From positions 1 through 64,000 of the forward strand of contig NZ_JAANIG010000015.1 in assembly GCF_011174675.1 (NCBI RefSeq): a stretch of 64,000 nucleotides of DNA, read 5' to 3'. This DNA is from Perlabentimonas gracilis (GTDB taxonomy: Bacteria; Bacteroidota; Bacteroidia; Bacteroidales; Tenuifilaceae). This document shows, in pieces, positions 1 to 11,521 of this stretch. The translations under genes were made by a program, and so were the position numbers. Every line of letters starts with the position of its first letter. Position 1 is the stretch's first letter. The notes under the pieces are model-generated. The model had not been told where the DNA came from. It worked only from the letters and a program-made list of their open reading frames with translations, and did not search any database.

Positions 1-82
1 CCTCTTCCCATGCCGAACAGAGAAGTTAAGCCCACCAGCGCCGATGGTACTGCCGAAAGGTGGGAGAGTAGGTCGCCGCCAT
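1..82 (+). rRNA. rrf: 5S ribosomal RNA, 3' part
   Basis: The first 80 or so bases match the 3' two thirds of bacterial 5S rRNA: the CCGAACAGAGAAGTTAAG stretch, then CGCCGATGGTACTGC and the closing GGGAGAGTAGGTCGCCGCC. The 5' end lies outside the window. A Rho-independent terminator follows within 10 bases, as expected at the end of an rRNA operon, so 16S and 23S genes should lie just upstream. The exact 3' end is an estimate to within 2-3 bases. Confidence 0.95.
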
Positions 83-87
83 CCTTC

Positions 88-118
88 AAAGCCCCGAGCG
101 TATCGGGGCTTTTTTTTT
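88..118 (+). terminator. Rho-independent terminator of the rRNA operon
   Basis: The inverted repeat AAAGCCCCGA / TCGGGGCTTT (88-97 and 103-112) has a 5-base loop and runs into nine T. It lies directly behind the 5S gene. Confidence 0.92.
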
Positions 119-134
119 GTATAGATTTTTTTAG

Positions 135-168
135 AAAACACCGACTGTATAGCTCGGTGTTTTTTGTT
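135..168. terminator. Terminator-like hairpin between the rRNA operon and the minus-strand gene
   Basis: A stem AAAACACCGA / TCGGTGTTTT (135-144, 154-163) has T-runs on both sides. It overlaps the stop codon region of the minus-strand gene that ends at 167, so it probably ends that gene and backs up the rRNA terminator from the other side. Confidence 0.75.
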
Positions 169-2494
169 ATAGCAATCTGCTCCTTTTGTATACTAATGGA
201 ATGCAAGCCATATAGAGAATAGCACTAAATGCTAGTACTTGGTAAAAGCCATATTCAACAGCAGTGATGGTAGCAAGTGGTGCTGCAAGTACTGAAAAGA
301 AACCATTTACTCCCCATGCAATAGGAATCTGATTAGGTGATCTCTTTGTGATCATTCGCATACCTATTGGAAATACCATACCCATAAAGAAAGCAAGTGG
401 AGAAATTGTTACAACTACACATAGAATTCGAATTCCCAAATCGTAGCTCGAAATATGGTTTATGATATTATCGCTTAATATACTGTACAAAATAATGTAA
501 AGTCCAATCACAAATAGTATTTGTGGAATTCTAGAGAGTTTAATGATCGAAGACAAATAGCTACCTACAGCTGAAAAGCAAAGCAAGCTACTTATAACGA
601 TGGAACTTGCCATTATTGGATTGTTTAAGGTGAGAATTGACTTTTGAATAAATACAACCTCAAGCATCATATATGCTAATCCAATAGAGGAAAAATATAG
701 GTAAATCCAGTATGCTTTATCTTCACTACGATATTTCACTAAAGACGGAATTATTATAGCTACTAATGATATAATTAGACAAATAATAAAACTTACCCAA
801 ACAATAAAGTAACCTAGCTCTAGGTAAGTAAAACTATCAAACCCAAATACATTGATATAGTATTTAAAGTGAGATAGTTTTACGAATTGTGAAAAATAAG
901 GGCTATTGTCGCTAGGTGCTCGCAAGTTGAAAGGATAGTTAGTGATGCAGTTATTGTAGCTATCTGCTATAAGAAGGTTAGAAATATGTTGGAAGTTCTC
1001 GTCCATAAGGATATTATGCTGTGAACTATCGTAGGGGTGAACCAAGTCAAACCCTAACGTTTTGCAGAATTCTCTTGTATTACTTATTTCATCTAGATTT
1101 AATGGACTCCTTTTTATCATTACAAGTAGCGTATTCCAAGTCCTTATGGATAGCATGTGCTGATGTGGTTCTAGTTGTAGGGTGCGAAGTGTTTCAGTGA
1201 CCAGAGAAATCAGCTTAAGGTTACTACGAGCTGGGTTATCCATTACTGACGATAATACTAGGAACCCACCATCCTCAAGCAAGTTGAATGAGTTTAGTGC
1301 GGTGTTTGTAGTAAAAAGATAATCTTCCATTAGAGCATTTAGTCCAGAGTTGCCTGTGTTTCCAGCTGTGGGGAACGAGATAATATCCCATTTTTCTTTT
1401 GAAGACTTATGTAGAATCTGGCGGGGATAGCTTTGCTTAATGTTAACGCCACCATATAGTAAAGGGTAATTTGTGAGCGAATCGGCAATAAACTCAATGG
1501 GTTCGATTACATTGGGTGTGTAACCAAAGACATTTGCCAGTGATATGAAAAATGTACTGCTGGGTTGAATGTGTAATGAGGTTTTCCCATTGCTGTTTAG
1601 TAAATAGGGTAGTGCGTAAACTGTCGATTGGTAAAATGAGGAATCACTCTTTTCCTTCTCAAAAGCAAAATATGGTTGAGCGTTTAGGAATGCTATGTCT
1701 ACTAGCGGAACTTTCCCAATGTAGTTAAGGCTTAACCCGTTGGCTTGTCGTATGCTGTTTGAGGTAATTAGTTCAAGAGTGCCTTTTGATAAAGGCGTTT
1801 GCTTCGAAACCTCAGTATCGGGGATTAGAAGAGCTTTGCTTAAGGGTTTATACTGAGAGGTGAAAGGAATGCTAGGCTGTATACATAGGGTAAGCAAACC
1901 AATGACTAATGTAAGGGTTGTAAGAACTATGGTTGATTTATTAAATCTAATCAATGGAGCGCCTAGTACTGCTGCTAATCCGAATATGCTGGCAAGGTGC
2001 ATTGGGAAAAGCTCGTTCGAAAGCCAGATCATTAAAACACCTCCGAGTGCAGAACCCCCAAGGTTATATGCATACAACTTGTTTATTTGATGGTTATAGG
2101 CTGTAAAGAAAAGGCCTATAGCCAGCGCGCCTGTTACAAACGGGATAAAGAGAATGATGCTGGTGCCAAAAAGTTTGAGTAGCTGATTAAAGGAGGAGAA
2201 AAGGAGCAGGGTGTCGAAACGTAGCCAATCGGAGTTAATTACCAACGGAGCCAAGATCATTGAAAGGCCTGTAGTAAGAAACAGAATGGGTAGCACGAAT
2301 AGAATTCGACTTAAAAAGAAGTTTCTCCAAATAGCGATAATTACACCCGACGAACCGAATCCTAGCATAGCAATGGACACTGCCAGATAGGCAAAATGGT
2401 GCCACTGGCTGTACGATAGAACATTTACGATAGCCAGCTGAAATCCAATGATGGCAATAGATATTAGTAATATGGAGATTTTTTCTCTCATCAA
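167..2494 (-). CDS. Multi-pass membrane protein with a spermidine-synthase-like domain
   Basis: 775 residues. About six or seven hydrophobic segments fill residues 1-210, a soluble domain covers about 220-560, and a second membrane block runs from about 570 to the end. The soluble part has the spermidine-synthase/methyltransferase-fold pattern, including ALMEDYLFTTNTALNSFNLL and a following LLEDGGFLVLSS strand. The C-terminal WGVNGFFSVLAAPLA is typical of membrane proteins fused to this fold. The glycine-rich SAM-binding loop expected at about residue 310 reads HIQPSSTFFISLANVFG and lacks the GxGxG pattern, so catalysis in the usual way is doubtful. The start overlaps the stop of the upstream pcm gene (ATGA-type overlap), so the two are translationally coupled. 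No polyamine genes lie nearby. The substrate is unknown. Confidence 0.75.
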   Translation of the reverse strand: MMREKISILLISIAIIGFQLAIVNVLSYSQWHHFAYLAVSIAMLGFGSSGVIIAIWRNFFLSRILFVLPILFLTTGLSMILAPLVINSDWLRFDTLLLFSSFNQLLKLFGTSIILFIPFVTGALAIGLFFTAYNHQINKLYAYNLGGSALGGVLMIWLSNELFPMHLASIFGLAAVLGAPLIRFNKSTIVLTTLTLVIGLLTLCIQPSIPFTSQYKPLSKALLIPDTEVSKQTPLSKGTLELITSNSIRQANGLSLNYIGKVPLVDIAFLNAQPYFAFEKEKSDSSFYQSTVYALPYLLNSNGKTSLHIQPSSTFFISLANVFGYTPNVIEPIEFIADSLTNYPLLYGGVNIKQSYPRQILHKSSKEKWDIISFPTAGNTGNSGLNALMEDYLFTTNTALNSFNLLEDGGFLVLSSVMDNPARSNLKLISLVTETLRTLQLEPHQHMLSIRTWNTLLVMIKRSPLNLDEISNTREFCKTLGFDLVHPYDSSQHNILMDENFQHISNLLIADSYNNCITNYPFNLRAPSDNSPYFSQFVKLSHFKYYINVFGFDSFTYLELGYFIVWVSFIICLIISLVAIIIPSLVKYRSEDKAYWIYLYFSSIGLAYMMLEVVFIQKSILTLNNPIMASSIVISSLLCFSAVGSYLSSIIKLSRIPQILFVIGLYIILYSILSDNIINHISSYDLGIRILCVVVTISPLAFFMGMVFPIGMRMITKRSPNQIPIAWGVNGFFSVLAAPLATITAVEYGFYQVLAFSAILYMACIPLVYKRSRLL

Positions 2495-3192
2495 TTGGTG
2501 CTTCGTGTGAAGGGCACAAATCGAACAGGTAAAAGGCTTCGGGTAGTAATGCTTCCCCTTTTCTTCTTAACTAAAATAAGTTGCTGAACTTGGAATGGTG
2601 ATCCAACAGGAATGATCATAGTTCCACCATCCTTGAGTTGCGCTATTAACGGCGGAGGAATATGATCGGCAGCGGCTGTAACCACAATAATATCAAAGGG
2701 CCCTTTCTCGGGCCATCCGTGGTAACCATCACCAACCCGAACCTCAACATTTCGGTAATTTAATTGTTTCAACACCAGGGAAGCCGATTGTCCAAGCTGA
2801 GGTACAATCTCAATGGTGTAAACCGAATCAACAATTTCGGCCAGAATAGCTGCTTGATAGCCCGAACCTGCTCCAATTTCGAGAGCTTTCATCCCAGGTG
2901 ATGGGTTAGCTAGCTCTGTCATGTATGCAACAATGTAGGGCTGCGAAATGGTTTGGCCGTATCCAATGGGTAGGGGCCTATCGTCGTAGGCTGATGCACG
3001 GTAAGCTGCAGGGACAAACTCGTGCCGAGGAACTTTACTCATTGCCCACAGCGTTTCCTTGTGCTTAATGCCTCGTGCGCTAATCTGCGTACGAACCATC
3101 GCTTGTCGTCTCTTTGCAAAGGGATCTTCCTGCCCAAGCCCCTGAAAGCAGATTAGTAAGGCAGGAATAAGCAAGCATAACTTTTGCATCAT
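2491..3192 (-). CDS. pcm: Protein-L-isoaspartate O-methyltransferase, exported form
   Basis: 233 residues. The enzyme methylates L-isoaspartyl residues formed by protein ageing, using SAM, so that they can revert to aspartate. The Pcm core is clear: PRHEFVPAAYRASAYDDRPLPIG near residue 55-75, YGQTISQPYIVAYMTE, then the SAM loop ALEIGAGSGYQAAILAEIV and the VRVGDGYHGWPEKGPFD segment. The protein starts with a hydrophobic leader ending near GLGQ, so it is probably secreted to the periplasm; such exported Pcm forms occur in this phylum. It is the first gene of a two-gene unit with the membrane synthase-like protein, overlapping by 4 bases. Confidence 0.92.
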   Translation of the reverse strand: MMQKLCLLIPALLICFQGLGQEDPFAKRRQAMVRTQISARGIKHKETLWAMSKVPRHEFVPAAYRASAYDDRPLPIGYGQTISQPYIVAYMTELANPSPGMKALEIGAGSGYQAAILAEIVDSVYTIEIVPQLGQSASLVLKQLNYRNVEVRVGDGYHGWPEKGPFDIIVVTAAADHIPPPLIAQLKDGGTMIIPVGSPFQVQQLILVKKKRGSITTRSLLPVRFVPFTRSTN

Positions 3193-3339
3193 CTCAGCGT
3201 TTTATGGTTGCCATACAATATACAAAATTCAGAACATTAAGGCGTTATAATTAGATTTTATATACATGGTTAGGTTGATGGTTTGCTAGGATTAATCTTC
3301 CATATTTGGTAATTTTGTAGGTTCTCAAAACTGAAACCT

Positions 3340-3552
3340 ATGGATTGTAAAAAGGATTCAAATATTGGCCGATGTAATTGTACCTACCCATGCTCTAGGA
3401 AAGGGGTTTGTTGCGATTGTATTGCCTACCATCGTAAAATGGGACAGCTGCCTGCCTGCTATTTTCCCGATGATATTGAGAAGGGATACGATAGATCAAT
3501 CGATAATTTTATCCGGATCTATAACGAACGCGGTAATTTTTTGACAAATTAG
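3340..3552 (+). CDS. Small cysteine-rich protein, DUF6485-like
   Basis: 70 residues with eight cysteines in the first 40 (positions 3, 12, 14, 18, 24, 25, 27, 40), in the order C-x8-CxC-x3-C-x5-CCxC-x12-C. This pattern suggests metal binding. It resembles the short DUF6485 family, whose function is not known. There is no signal peptide, so it is probably cytosolic. It sits just upstream of the lytic transglycosylase gene with 30 bases between them and could be co-transcribed. A TAATTTTG hexamer-like box at 3310-3317 may be the -7 element, without a well-placed -33 box. Confidence 0.72.
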   Translation: MDCKKDSNIGRCNCTYPCSRKGVCCDCIAYHRKMGQLPACYFPDDIEKGYDRSIDNFIRIYNERGNFLTN

Positions 3553-3582
3553 ACCTTTAATTATATTCCTCCAAAAAAGTAA

Positions 3583-4563
3583 ATGTACATGTCAGCAAAT
3601 CAAATACCCCTAAAAAGAATTTTTATTATCACCTTTACGCTGGTGGTTGTTGCAACAATTGCTGTAGCCCTAATTATTCCAAGTAAATCGGGCTTTTCTG
3701 GTGCCTACGGATTATTGTCAAAATCGGATACGTTGCGTATTCAGAATCCCGTATATCAGGTGCCAATACCCAAAGCCATTTCGTTTGCGGGAGAGCAGGT
3801 ACCCATTCATCAATTTGATGTTCGTGAGAGTCTTGACCGGGAACTACAGGTTAACACCTATTGGCATTCACAAACGGTTCTGCTGCTAAAGCGAGCAAAT
3901 CGTTATTTCCCAATAATTGAACCTATCCTTAAGGAGAAAGGTATCCCCGATGACTTTAAGTACTTAGCAGTAGCCGAGAGTGCTTTAACCCAGGCTGTTT
4001 CGCCAGCTCAAGCCGTTGGGTTTTGGCAAATACTTGCGGCAACAGGTAGGGAGCTTAACCTGGAGGTAAACGATGAGGTTGATGAACGATATCATATTGA
4101 GAAATCGACCTATGCTGCTTGCGACTTTTTGATTCGTAGCTATAATAATTACGGTAACTGGACCATGGCCGCAGCATCGTATAATTTTGGCAGAACAGGT
4201 ATAAATAGGCAAATGGCTCGACAAGGCAACAACAACTACTACGACATGGTATTGGGTGAGGAAACGGGTCGGTACCTTTTCCGCATTCTGGCATTTAAAG
4301 TCATCTTTGAGCATCCCGAGCTTTACGGCTTTCACTTAATGCCCGACGAGCTTTATCCGCCCCTTAAATTCTTTGAAGTGGAGGTTGACTCGGCAGTTAC
4401 TAGTTTTGCCCAGTTTGCTGAGCATTTTAATACTAACTATAAGATGCTAAAGCTCTATAACCCTTGGCTACGCGAGAGCTATTTAACCAATAAGAGAGGG
4501 CAGTCCTATAGTATTAAAATTCCCGAAACAGGGTTTAGAGAATCTGCATACGGTTCGTATTAG
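3583..4563 (+). CDS. Membrane-anchored lytic murein transglycosylase (SLT domain)
   Basis: 326 residues. An N-terminal hydrophobic segment (about 12-32) anchors or exports the protein. The SLT fold begins near residue 105. The catalytic glutamate is E132 in VAESALTQAVSP, followed by AVGFWQILAATGRELNL and the late motif WTMAAASYNFGRTGI. It would cleave the MurNAc-GlcNAc bond of peptidoglycan and form 1,6-anhydro ends. The C-terminal 60 residues (SYSIKIPETG) look like the start of a LysM-like or linker region but no full LysM repeat is present. An alternative ATG lies two codons downstream (3589). uvrA follows after 68 bases. Confidence 0.9.
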   Translation: MYMSANQIPLKRIFIITFTLVVVATIAVALIIPSKSGFSGAYGLLSKSDTLRIQNPVYQVPIPKAISFAGEQVPIHQFDVRESLDRELQVNTYWHSQTVLLLKRANRYFPIIEPILKEKGIPDDFKYLAVAESALTQAVSPAQAVGFWQILAATGRELNLEVNDEVDERYHIEKSTYAACDFLIRSYNNYGNWTMAAASYNFGRTGINRQMARQGNNNYYDMVLGEETGRYLFRILAFKVIFEHPELYGFHLMPDELYPPLKFFEVEVDSAVTSFAQFAEHFNTNYKMLKLYNPWLRESYLTNKRGQSYSIKIPETGFRESAYGSY

Positions 4564-4631
4564 TTTCCATACTTTTTTGCATAAGCCTCTTTACTAAAGG
4601 TGTTTTGCATTACTACTTGAATTTATTTTAA

Positions 4632-7481
4632 ATGATGACGCCACAAAAAGGAGAAGCGCTCGAAATTGATGTTCAGGGCGCTAGGGTTCATAATCTCAAG
4701 AATATAGATGTTGTAATTCCACGCAATAAGCTAACAGTAATTACTGGCCTTAGTGGCAGTGGCAAGTCATCGTTAGCTTTCGATACCATATATGCCGAAG
4801 GGCAGAGGCGATACATTGAAACGCTTTCGGCATACGCTCGCCAGTTTCTGGGAACTATGGAACGACCCGATGTGGATAAAATCACAGGCTTAAGCCCCGT
4901 TATCTCCATTGAGCAGAAAACAACTAACCGAAATCCTCGCTCCACAGTTGGTACCGTTACTGAGGTTTACGATTTCCTGCGCCTGCTCTTCGCCCGTGCC
5001 TCCATTGCCTACTCTATGAATACCGGAGAGGAGATGGTTCGGTACACCGACGAGCAGATTGTTAAGCTAATTGTAAAAAACTTTAAGGACAAAAAGGTGG
5101 CAGTCCTAGCCCCCATCATTAAAGGTCGCAAGGGGCACTACAGAGAACTATTTGAGCAGTTCAGGAAAAAGGGGTACCTGTATGCCCGTATTAATGGGGA
5201 GATTACAGAGCTTCGCCCTGCCATGAAGCTAGATAGATACAAAACGCATTACATAGAACTTCTTGTCGACAAGCTAAAGGTAACTGGTGATGATACCAAA
5301 AGGTTGTCAGCATCAATAAATACAGCGATGGGCCAGGGAAAGGGTACCATTATGGTCCTTGATATGGATGCTGATGCTAGCCGATACTACAGCCGCAACC
5401 TAATGTGCCCTTCAACTGGCATTGCCTACGAGGAGCCAGCACCCCATACTTTTTCGTTTAACTCCCCCAAAGGGGCATGCCCCCGTTGCAATGGATTGGG
5501 CACGGTTGCAGAGGCCGATATGAAGCGCATAATCCCCGATACTAAGCTGAGCATTAAAAAGGGCGGAATCCAACCTCTAGGCCCTTATAAAAGCACACTA
5601 ATTTTTTGGCAGCTCGAGGCTATTGCGTCAAAGTATGGCTTCACCATTAACGATCCCATTGAGAATATCCCCGAGGATGCTATGAATGTGATACTATACG
5701 GATCGGAAGAACAATTCACCTTAAAGAATGCCGAACTTGGGGTAAGGTCAAATTACTTTCTAAGCTTCGAGGGGGTTATTAGCTACATTCACAGCTACCA
5801 TAATAACGATGAGATGAATGGTAGAGGCCCCAAGTGGGCACAGCAATTCATACAGCACGTGGTGTGTCCGATTTGTGAGGGTACTAGGCTTAAGCCCGAA
5901 GTGGGTTGGTTTAGAATTGATGGTAAAAGCATTTCAGATGTTGCAAATCTCGATATTGAAGAGCTGGCCAAGTGGTTGCAAGGCCTTGAGGATAGATTAA
6001 ATCCAAAGCAAAGAGCAATAGCCATAGAGATATTGAAAGAGATTCGTGAGCGTGTTAGCTTTCTGCTCGATGTTGGACTGGGATACCTATCGCTCAACCG
6101 TGGGGCTGCAAGCCTGTCGGGAGGCGAAAGCCAGCGCATTCGGCTTGCTACGCAAATAGGCTCCAAGCTTGTAAATGTGCTTTACATACTCGATGAGCCA
6201 AGCATAGGGCTGCACCAACGCGATAACATTAGGCTAATTGAATCGCTTCAGCAGCTCCGCGATTCGGGCAACTCCGTTATTGTGGTGGAGCATGACGAGG
6301 AGATGATCCTTTCGGCTGATCACGTTGTGGATATTGGCCCCCTTGCTGGCCGGCAAGGAGGTAAAATTGTTGCCCAGGGAACGCCTCAGGAGGTATCGTC
6401 AACACAATCGCTTACGGCCAGGTACCTTAACCATGAGTTGGAAATTCCAATTCCAGAAAAGCGACGTAAGGGTAATGGGAAAAGTATTGCCGTGGTGGGA
6501 GCAAAAGGAAATAACCTTAAGGATATCTCCGTAAAAATTCCTTTGGGCAAATTTGTCTGCGTTACTGGCGTTTCGGGTAGCGGAAAATCCACATTGATAA
6601 ACGAGACCCTTCATCCGGCGCTAAGCAAAAAGCTTTACCGAGCAATGGACGAGCCCTTACAGTACAAATCACTTGAAGGATTAGATAATATCGATAAGGT
6701 AGTGGAGGTGAGCCAAGCGCCCATTGGTAGAACACCTCGGTCGAACCCAGCAACCTATACAGGGGTATTTACTGATATCCGTAAACTTTTTGAAATGACA
6801 CCCGAAGCTAAGATTAGAGGCTACAAGGCGGGTCGCTTTTCATTCAATGTGAAGGGGGGACGATGTGAAGTTTGTAAGGGGGCTGGTGTGCAAACCATTG
6901 AGATGAACTTTTTACCCGATGTGTACGTAACCTGTAAGGGTTGCAATGGACGTAGGTACAATCGTGAGACCCTAGAGGTAAAGTACAAGGGCAAGAGCAT
7001 TAGCGAAGTGCTCGACATGACCATAAACCAAGCCGTTATCTTTTTTGAGAATATCCCATCAATATTTCAGAAGATAAAAACGCTACAGGATGTTGGCTTA
7101 GGATATATTACCCTTGGGCAGCAGTCTACCACACTATCGGGAGGCGAGAGCCAGCGCGTGAAGTTGGCCAGCGAGCTGGCCAAGCGTGATACGGGAAAAA
7201 CCCTGTATATTCTCGATGAGCCCACCACCGGATTACACTTCGAGGATGTTCGCGTGCTGCTCAATGTTTTAAACCTGTTAGTGGATAAGGGGAATTCTGT
7301 AATTGTTATTGAGCATAACCTGGATGTAATTAAGGTGGCCGACCATATCATCGACCTTGGTCCCGAAGGAGGTGCAAAAGGTGGAGAAATTGTTTGCGAG
7401 GGAACCCCAGAGGAGGTTATTCTTGGCAAGAAAGGCTATACTGCCGAGTATTTGCACAAACATATTTATAGGAATAGCTAG
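4632..7481 (+). CDS. uvrA: Excinuclease ABC subunit A
   Basis: 949 residues, full length for UvrA1. This is the damage-recognition ATPase of nucleotide excision repair; it loads UvrB on lesions. The first Walker A is GLSGSGKSSLAFDT (about 39-52) and the second is GVSGSGKSTLINETLHPAL. There are two ABC signatures, LSGGESQRIRLATQ and LSGGESQRVKLASE. The zinc module near the second ATPase has all four cysteines (CEVCKGAG and CKGCNGRRYN). In the first zinc module the opening pair reads CPSTG, so it has three cysteines instead of four, which I believe is common in this phylum. The gene ends at a bidirectional terminator that it shares with the convergent gyrB. Confidence 0.98.
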   Translation: MMTPQKGEALEIDVQGARVHNLKNIDVVIPRNKLTVITGLSGSGKSSLAFDTIYAEGQRRYIETLSAYARQFLGTMERPDVDKITGLSPVISIEQKTTNRNPRSTVGTVTEVYDFLRLLFARASIAYSMNTGEEMVRYTDEQIVKLIVKNFKDKKVAVLAPIIKGRKGHYRELFEQFRKKGYLYARINGEITELRPAMKLDRYKTHYIELLVDKLKVTGDDTKRLSASINTAMGQGKGTIMVLDMDADASRYYSRNLMCPSTGIAYEEPAPHTFSFNSPKGACPRCNGLGTVAEADMKRIIPDTKLSIKKGGIQPLGPYKSTLIFWQLEAIASKYGFTINDPIENIPEDAMNVILYGSEEQFTLKNAELGVRSNYFLSFEGVISYIHSYHNNDEMNGRGPKWAQQFIQHVVCPICEGTRLKPEVGWFRIDGKSISDVANLDIEELAKWLQGLEDRLNPKQRAIAIEILKEIRERVSFLLDVGLGYLSLNRGAASLSGGESQRIRLATQIGSKLVNVLYILDEPSIGLHQRDNIRLIESLQQLRDSGNSVIVVEHDEEMILSADHVVDIGPLAGRQGGKIVAQGTPQEVSSTQSLTARYLNHELEIPIPEKRRKGNGKSIAVVGAKGNNLKDISVKIPLGKFVCVTGVSGSGKSTLINETLHPALSKKLYRAMDEPLQYKSLEGLDNIDKVVEVSQAPIGRTPRSNPATYTGVFTDIRKLFEMTPEAKIRGYKAGRFSFNVKGGRCEVCKGAGVQTIEMNFLPDVYVTCKGCNGRRYNRETLEVKYKGKSISEVLDMTINQAVIFFENIPSIFQKIKTLQDVGLGYITLGQQSTTLSGGESQRVKLASELAKRDTGKTLYILDEPTTGLHFEDVRVLLNVLNLLVDKGNSVIVIEHNLDVIKVADHIIDLGPEGGAKGGEIVCEGTPEEVILGKKGYTAEYLHKHIYRNS

Positions 7482-7503
7482 ACTTATGATTGAGGAGAAT
7501 ACA

Positions 7504-7534
7504 AAAAAAGATCGAGACTAATTCGATCTTTTTT
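7504..7534. terminator. Bidirectional terminator between uvrA and gyrB
   Basis: A perfect 12-bp stem AAAAAAGATCGA / TCGATCTTTTTT (7504-7515, 7523-7534) has a 7-base loop. The A and T tracts are part of the stem, so it works in both directions. It lies 23 bases after uvrA and about 45 bases after the gyrB stop on the other strand. Confidence 0.93.
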
Positions 7535-7579
7535 GTGAAGTAGTTTGCTGATTGATGTGCAGCCAAGAGCAATTGTTAC

Positions 7580-9583
<2,004 letters not shown>

Positions 9584-9657
9584 TCAAATAATACAGTGCA
9601 GACCTATAGATAAAGTCACTGAAAATCAATAATTTTAGTTGATCAGAAAAATACTTC

Positions 9658-9665
9658 CAAAGATA
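9658..9665 (-). promoter_or_regulatory. Probable -7 box of gyrB
   Basis: On the minus strand the sequence reads TATCTTTG, matching the Bacteroidota -7 consensus TAnnTTTG, about 87 bases upstream of the gyrB start. No well-spaced TTG -33 element is present, so support is partial. Confidence 0.4.
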
Positions 9666-9676
9666 GCAATAATATT

Positions 9677-9706
9677 AAAAAATCCCCCATTTTGGGGGAT
9701 TTTTTT
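9677..9706 (-). terminator. Terminator downstream of the outer-membrane barrel gene
   Basis: A perfect stem AAAAAATCCCCC / GGGGGATTTTTT (9677-9688, 9694-9705) has a 5-base loop. It lies 98 bases past the stop of the minus-strand barrel gene and upstream of the gyrB promoter, so it separates the two units. Confidence 0.88.
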
Positions 9707-9802
9707 GAGCTAAAAATATGTTTTTAAGTCTCTAAAAATCAGCGCCATAAAATACCGTGAGGGTAGTGTAGTTTAAGGGTAAATTTATTGAGAGCTAGCT
9801 GC

Positions 9803-11476
9803 CTAAAAAGCATAGGTAATTCCTCCGCGCATATTAAATCCTTGGGTTGGGTATAAGTACCAGTGGTGGTATCGGTTAGCAGTAATATTGTTGAAGTTAA
9901 GGAAGGCCGAAGCCCTTTTGTTTAGTCTATATTCAAGCCCTAGGTTTACATCCAAAATTCCATCAATCTCAATAACTTCATCATTAAAGCCTTTGATGTC
10001 CCTTTTCCCTTCGAGGATTAGCCCTGCGTGCACCAAGATCTTATCTCTTAGGTTGTACGATAGTGTGGCTCTTCCTGCATAGTTGGGTTTATGCCAGGGG
10101 TTCTCCAGCTCGTTCATTTCGTAAGTATTATACTCGGCTTGCAGTGCCAGCTTTAGCGAGGTGGTTGGGGCAATGGTTAGCTCACCTACAAAGTGAGTAT
10201 GCTGAATGTTGTCGTAAATTACATCGAAGCTATTGCTTAGGAATAGGTTGCTTGGGTCAACTGCATTCACAAAGAAGTAAGCACTGTCGATAAGCGAGTA
10301 GCTACCTGAGATATTGTATGCTACCCTAGGGCTTAGGTTCCCCTTTATCCCTCCTTTAAGGATAAACTTATGGCTTGTATTTGCCATATTTATACCAGGT
10401 ACAGCCCACGGGTTCTCAGCAAGCACCTCTGAGTAGTGGTTGTTTTTAAGGTAGCCATTAAACTGAAAGTAGGGGATAAAGTAGTTTCCAATTATATCGT
10501 ACGATAGCAATGCAATGGGGTAGAAGTGGGTTTTGGTACCCCACTCGTTAACCTCTATGGTTGTGGAAACACCTGCTTGGGTTCTCCATTGCTTACCAAA
10601 CAGTCCAATCCACGGGGCGAAGTTTATTAGGGTTTGTTTTGTAGGCGTAAGGTTAAACTCACCCGAATGATGCTTTATGCTGAGGCTTGCACCAACCTTT
10701 TCAATCTTAAAGAACTTGTCGAAGCTTGCTTTTAGCTCAATGGTGTTTTGACTATTGGAGAATTTATCGGCAAAGTTGGCAAACCTAACGTTAACCATAT
10801 GATTTAGGTGTGTTGAGTCGCTGTGGGTAGAGTAGTAGTTAAGTCCAACATTAAACTTTTGCTGCTTTTGCCTTTCAACATCCGACGGTATAGGCAGTGC
10901 TGCTTGTGTTGTATCATACCCGTAAAAGCCATAGCTGAAATTTGTGAAATCGATTCCACCATCGAGAACCGACTTGCTAAAGATCTTTTTGCCAAAGGCA
11001 CCAATGCCAAAGTGGTGAAAATCTCCATCTACCTTCTCATCGTTATCGAGCTTAATGTTCCCGAACGAACCGTTGTACTTTAGCGAAGCACCATAGGAGT
11101 AATCTTTTTGTCGTGTGCTTGAGTAGTAAACCTCGGCAAGGGGCGAGGCGTAGTTTCCAAACCCAGCCTTTACGTAGCCCCAGCTGGCTCGTGTTAGGGG
11201 TTCTGCCACCATTCTAGCAGGTGAAATCAGGTTTACGGGGAAATCTACCGTTACCGGCCTTAGGGTAAGGTTGTACGAAAAGGTTGGAGTAATCCGGATG
11301 GTATCCTCAATTTGTGGGAGCATGTTGAGTTTAAAAGCATCGGAGATGCTTGGCTCGTAAGGTCTAACAACTTGAACCTGTTGTGTTAGTTTGTCCTGCT
11401 GTCCGTACACATCAACCCAGCTAAAAAGCGAAGTGACGATGACTCCCAGTATGATGATTGCTGTTTTATTTTGCAT
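9803..11476 (-). CDS. Outer-membrane beta-barrel protein, TonB-receptor-like without plug
   Basis: 557 residues. A signal peptide (about 1-26, ending VYGQ) is followed by a short conserved N-terminal stretch (VQVVRPYEPSISDAFKLNMLP) and then by alternating polar/aromatic strands typical of a large beta barrel. The last residues (GFNMRGGITYAF) end in F, as outer-membrane proteins do. There is no carboxypeptidase-like or plug domain before the barrel, so it is not a standard TonB-dependent transporter. It follows the large TPR gene by 45 bases on the same strand and the two probably form one operon. The role is unknown; a cell-envelope assembly or surface function is only an inference. Confidence 0.75.
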   Translation of the reverse strand: MQNKTAIIILGVIVTSLFSWVDVYGQQDKLTQQVQVVRPYEPSISDAFKLNMLPQIEDTIRITPTFSYNLTLRPVTVDFPVNLISPARMVAEPLTRASWGYVKAGFGNYASPLAEVYYSSTRQKDYSYGASLKYNGSFGNIKLDNDEKVDGDFHHFGIGAFGKKIFSKSVLDGGIDFTNFSYGFYGYDTTQAALPIPSDVERQKQQKFNVGLNYYSTHSDSTHLNHMVNVRFANFADKFSNSQNTIELKASFDKFFKIEKVGASLSIKHHSGEFNLTPTKQTLINFAPWIGLFGKQWRTQAGVSTTIEVNEWGTKTHFYPIALLSYDIIGNYFIPYFQFNGYLKNNHYSEVLAENPWAVPGINMANTSHKFILKGGIKGNLSPRVAYNISGSYSLIDSAYFFVNAVDPSNLFLSNSFDVIYDNIQHTHFVGELTIAPTTSLKLALQAEYNTYEMNELENPWHKPNYAGRATLSYNLRDKILVHAGLILEGKRDIKGFNDEVIEIDGILDVNLGLEYRLNKRASAFLNFNNITANRYHHWYLYPTQGFNMRGGITYAF

Positions 11477-11521
11477 AGTGCTTAGCTTACTTGTTTAAAA
11501 GGTGTACCTGTACTTTATGTT

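Noticed and set aside
10-222. A 70-codon open frame over the 5S gene and its terminator
   Set aside because: It lies on structural RNA and on a hairpin terminator and has no protein-like features.
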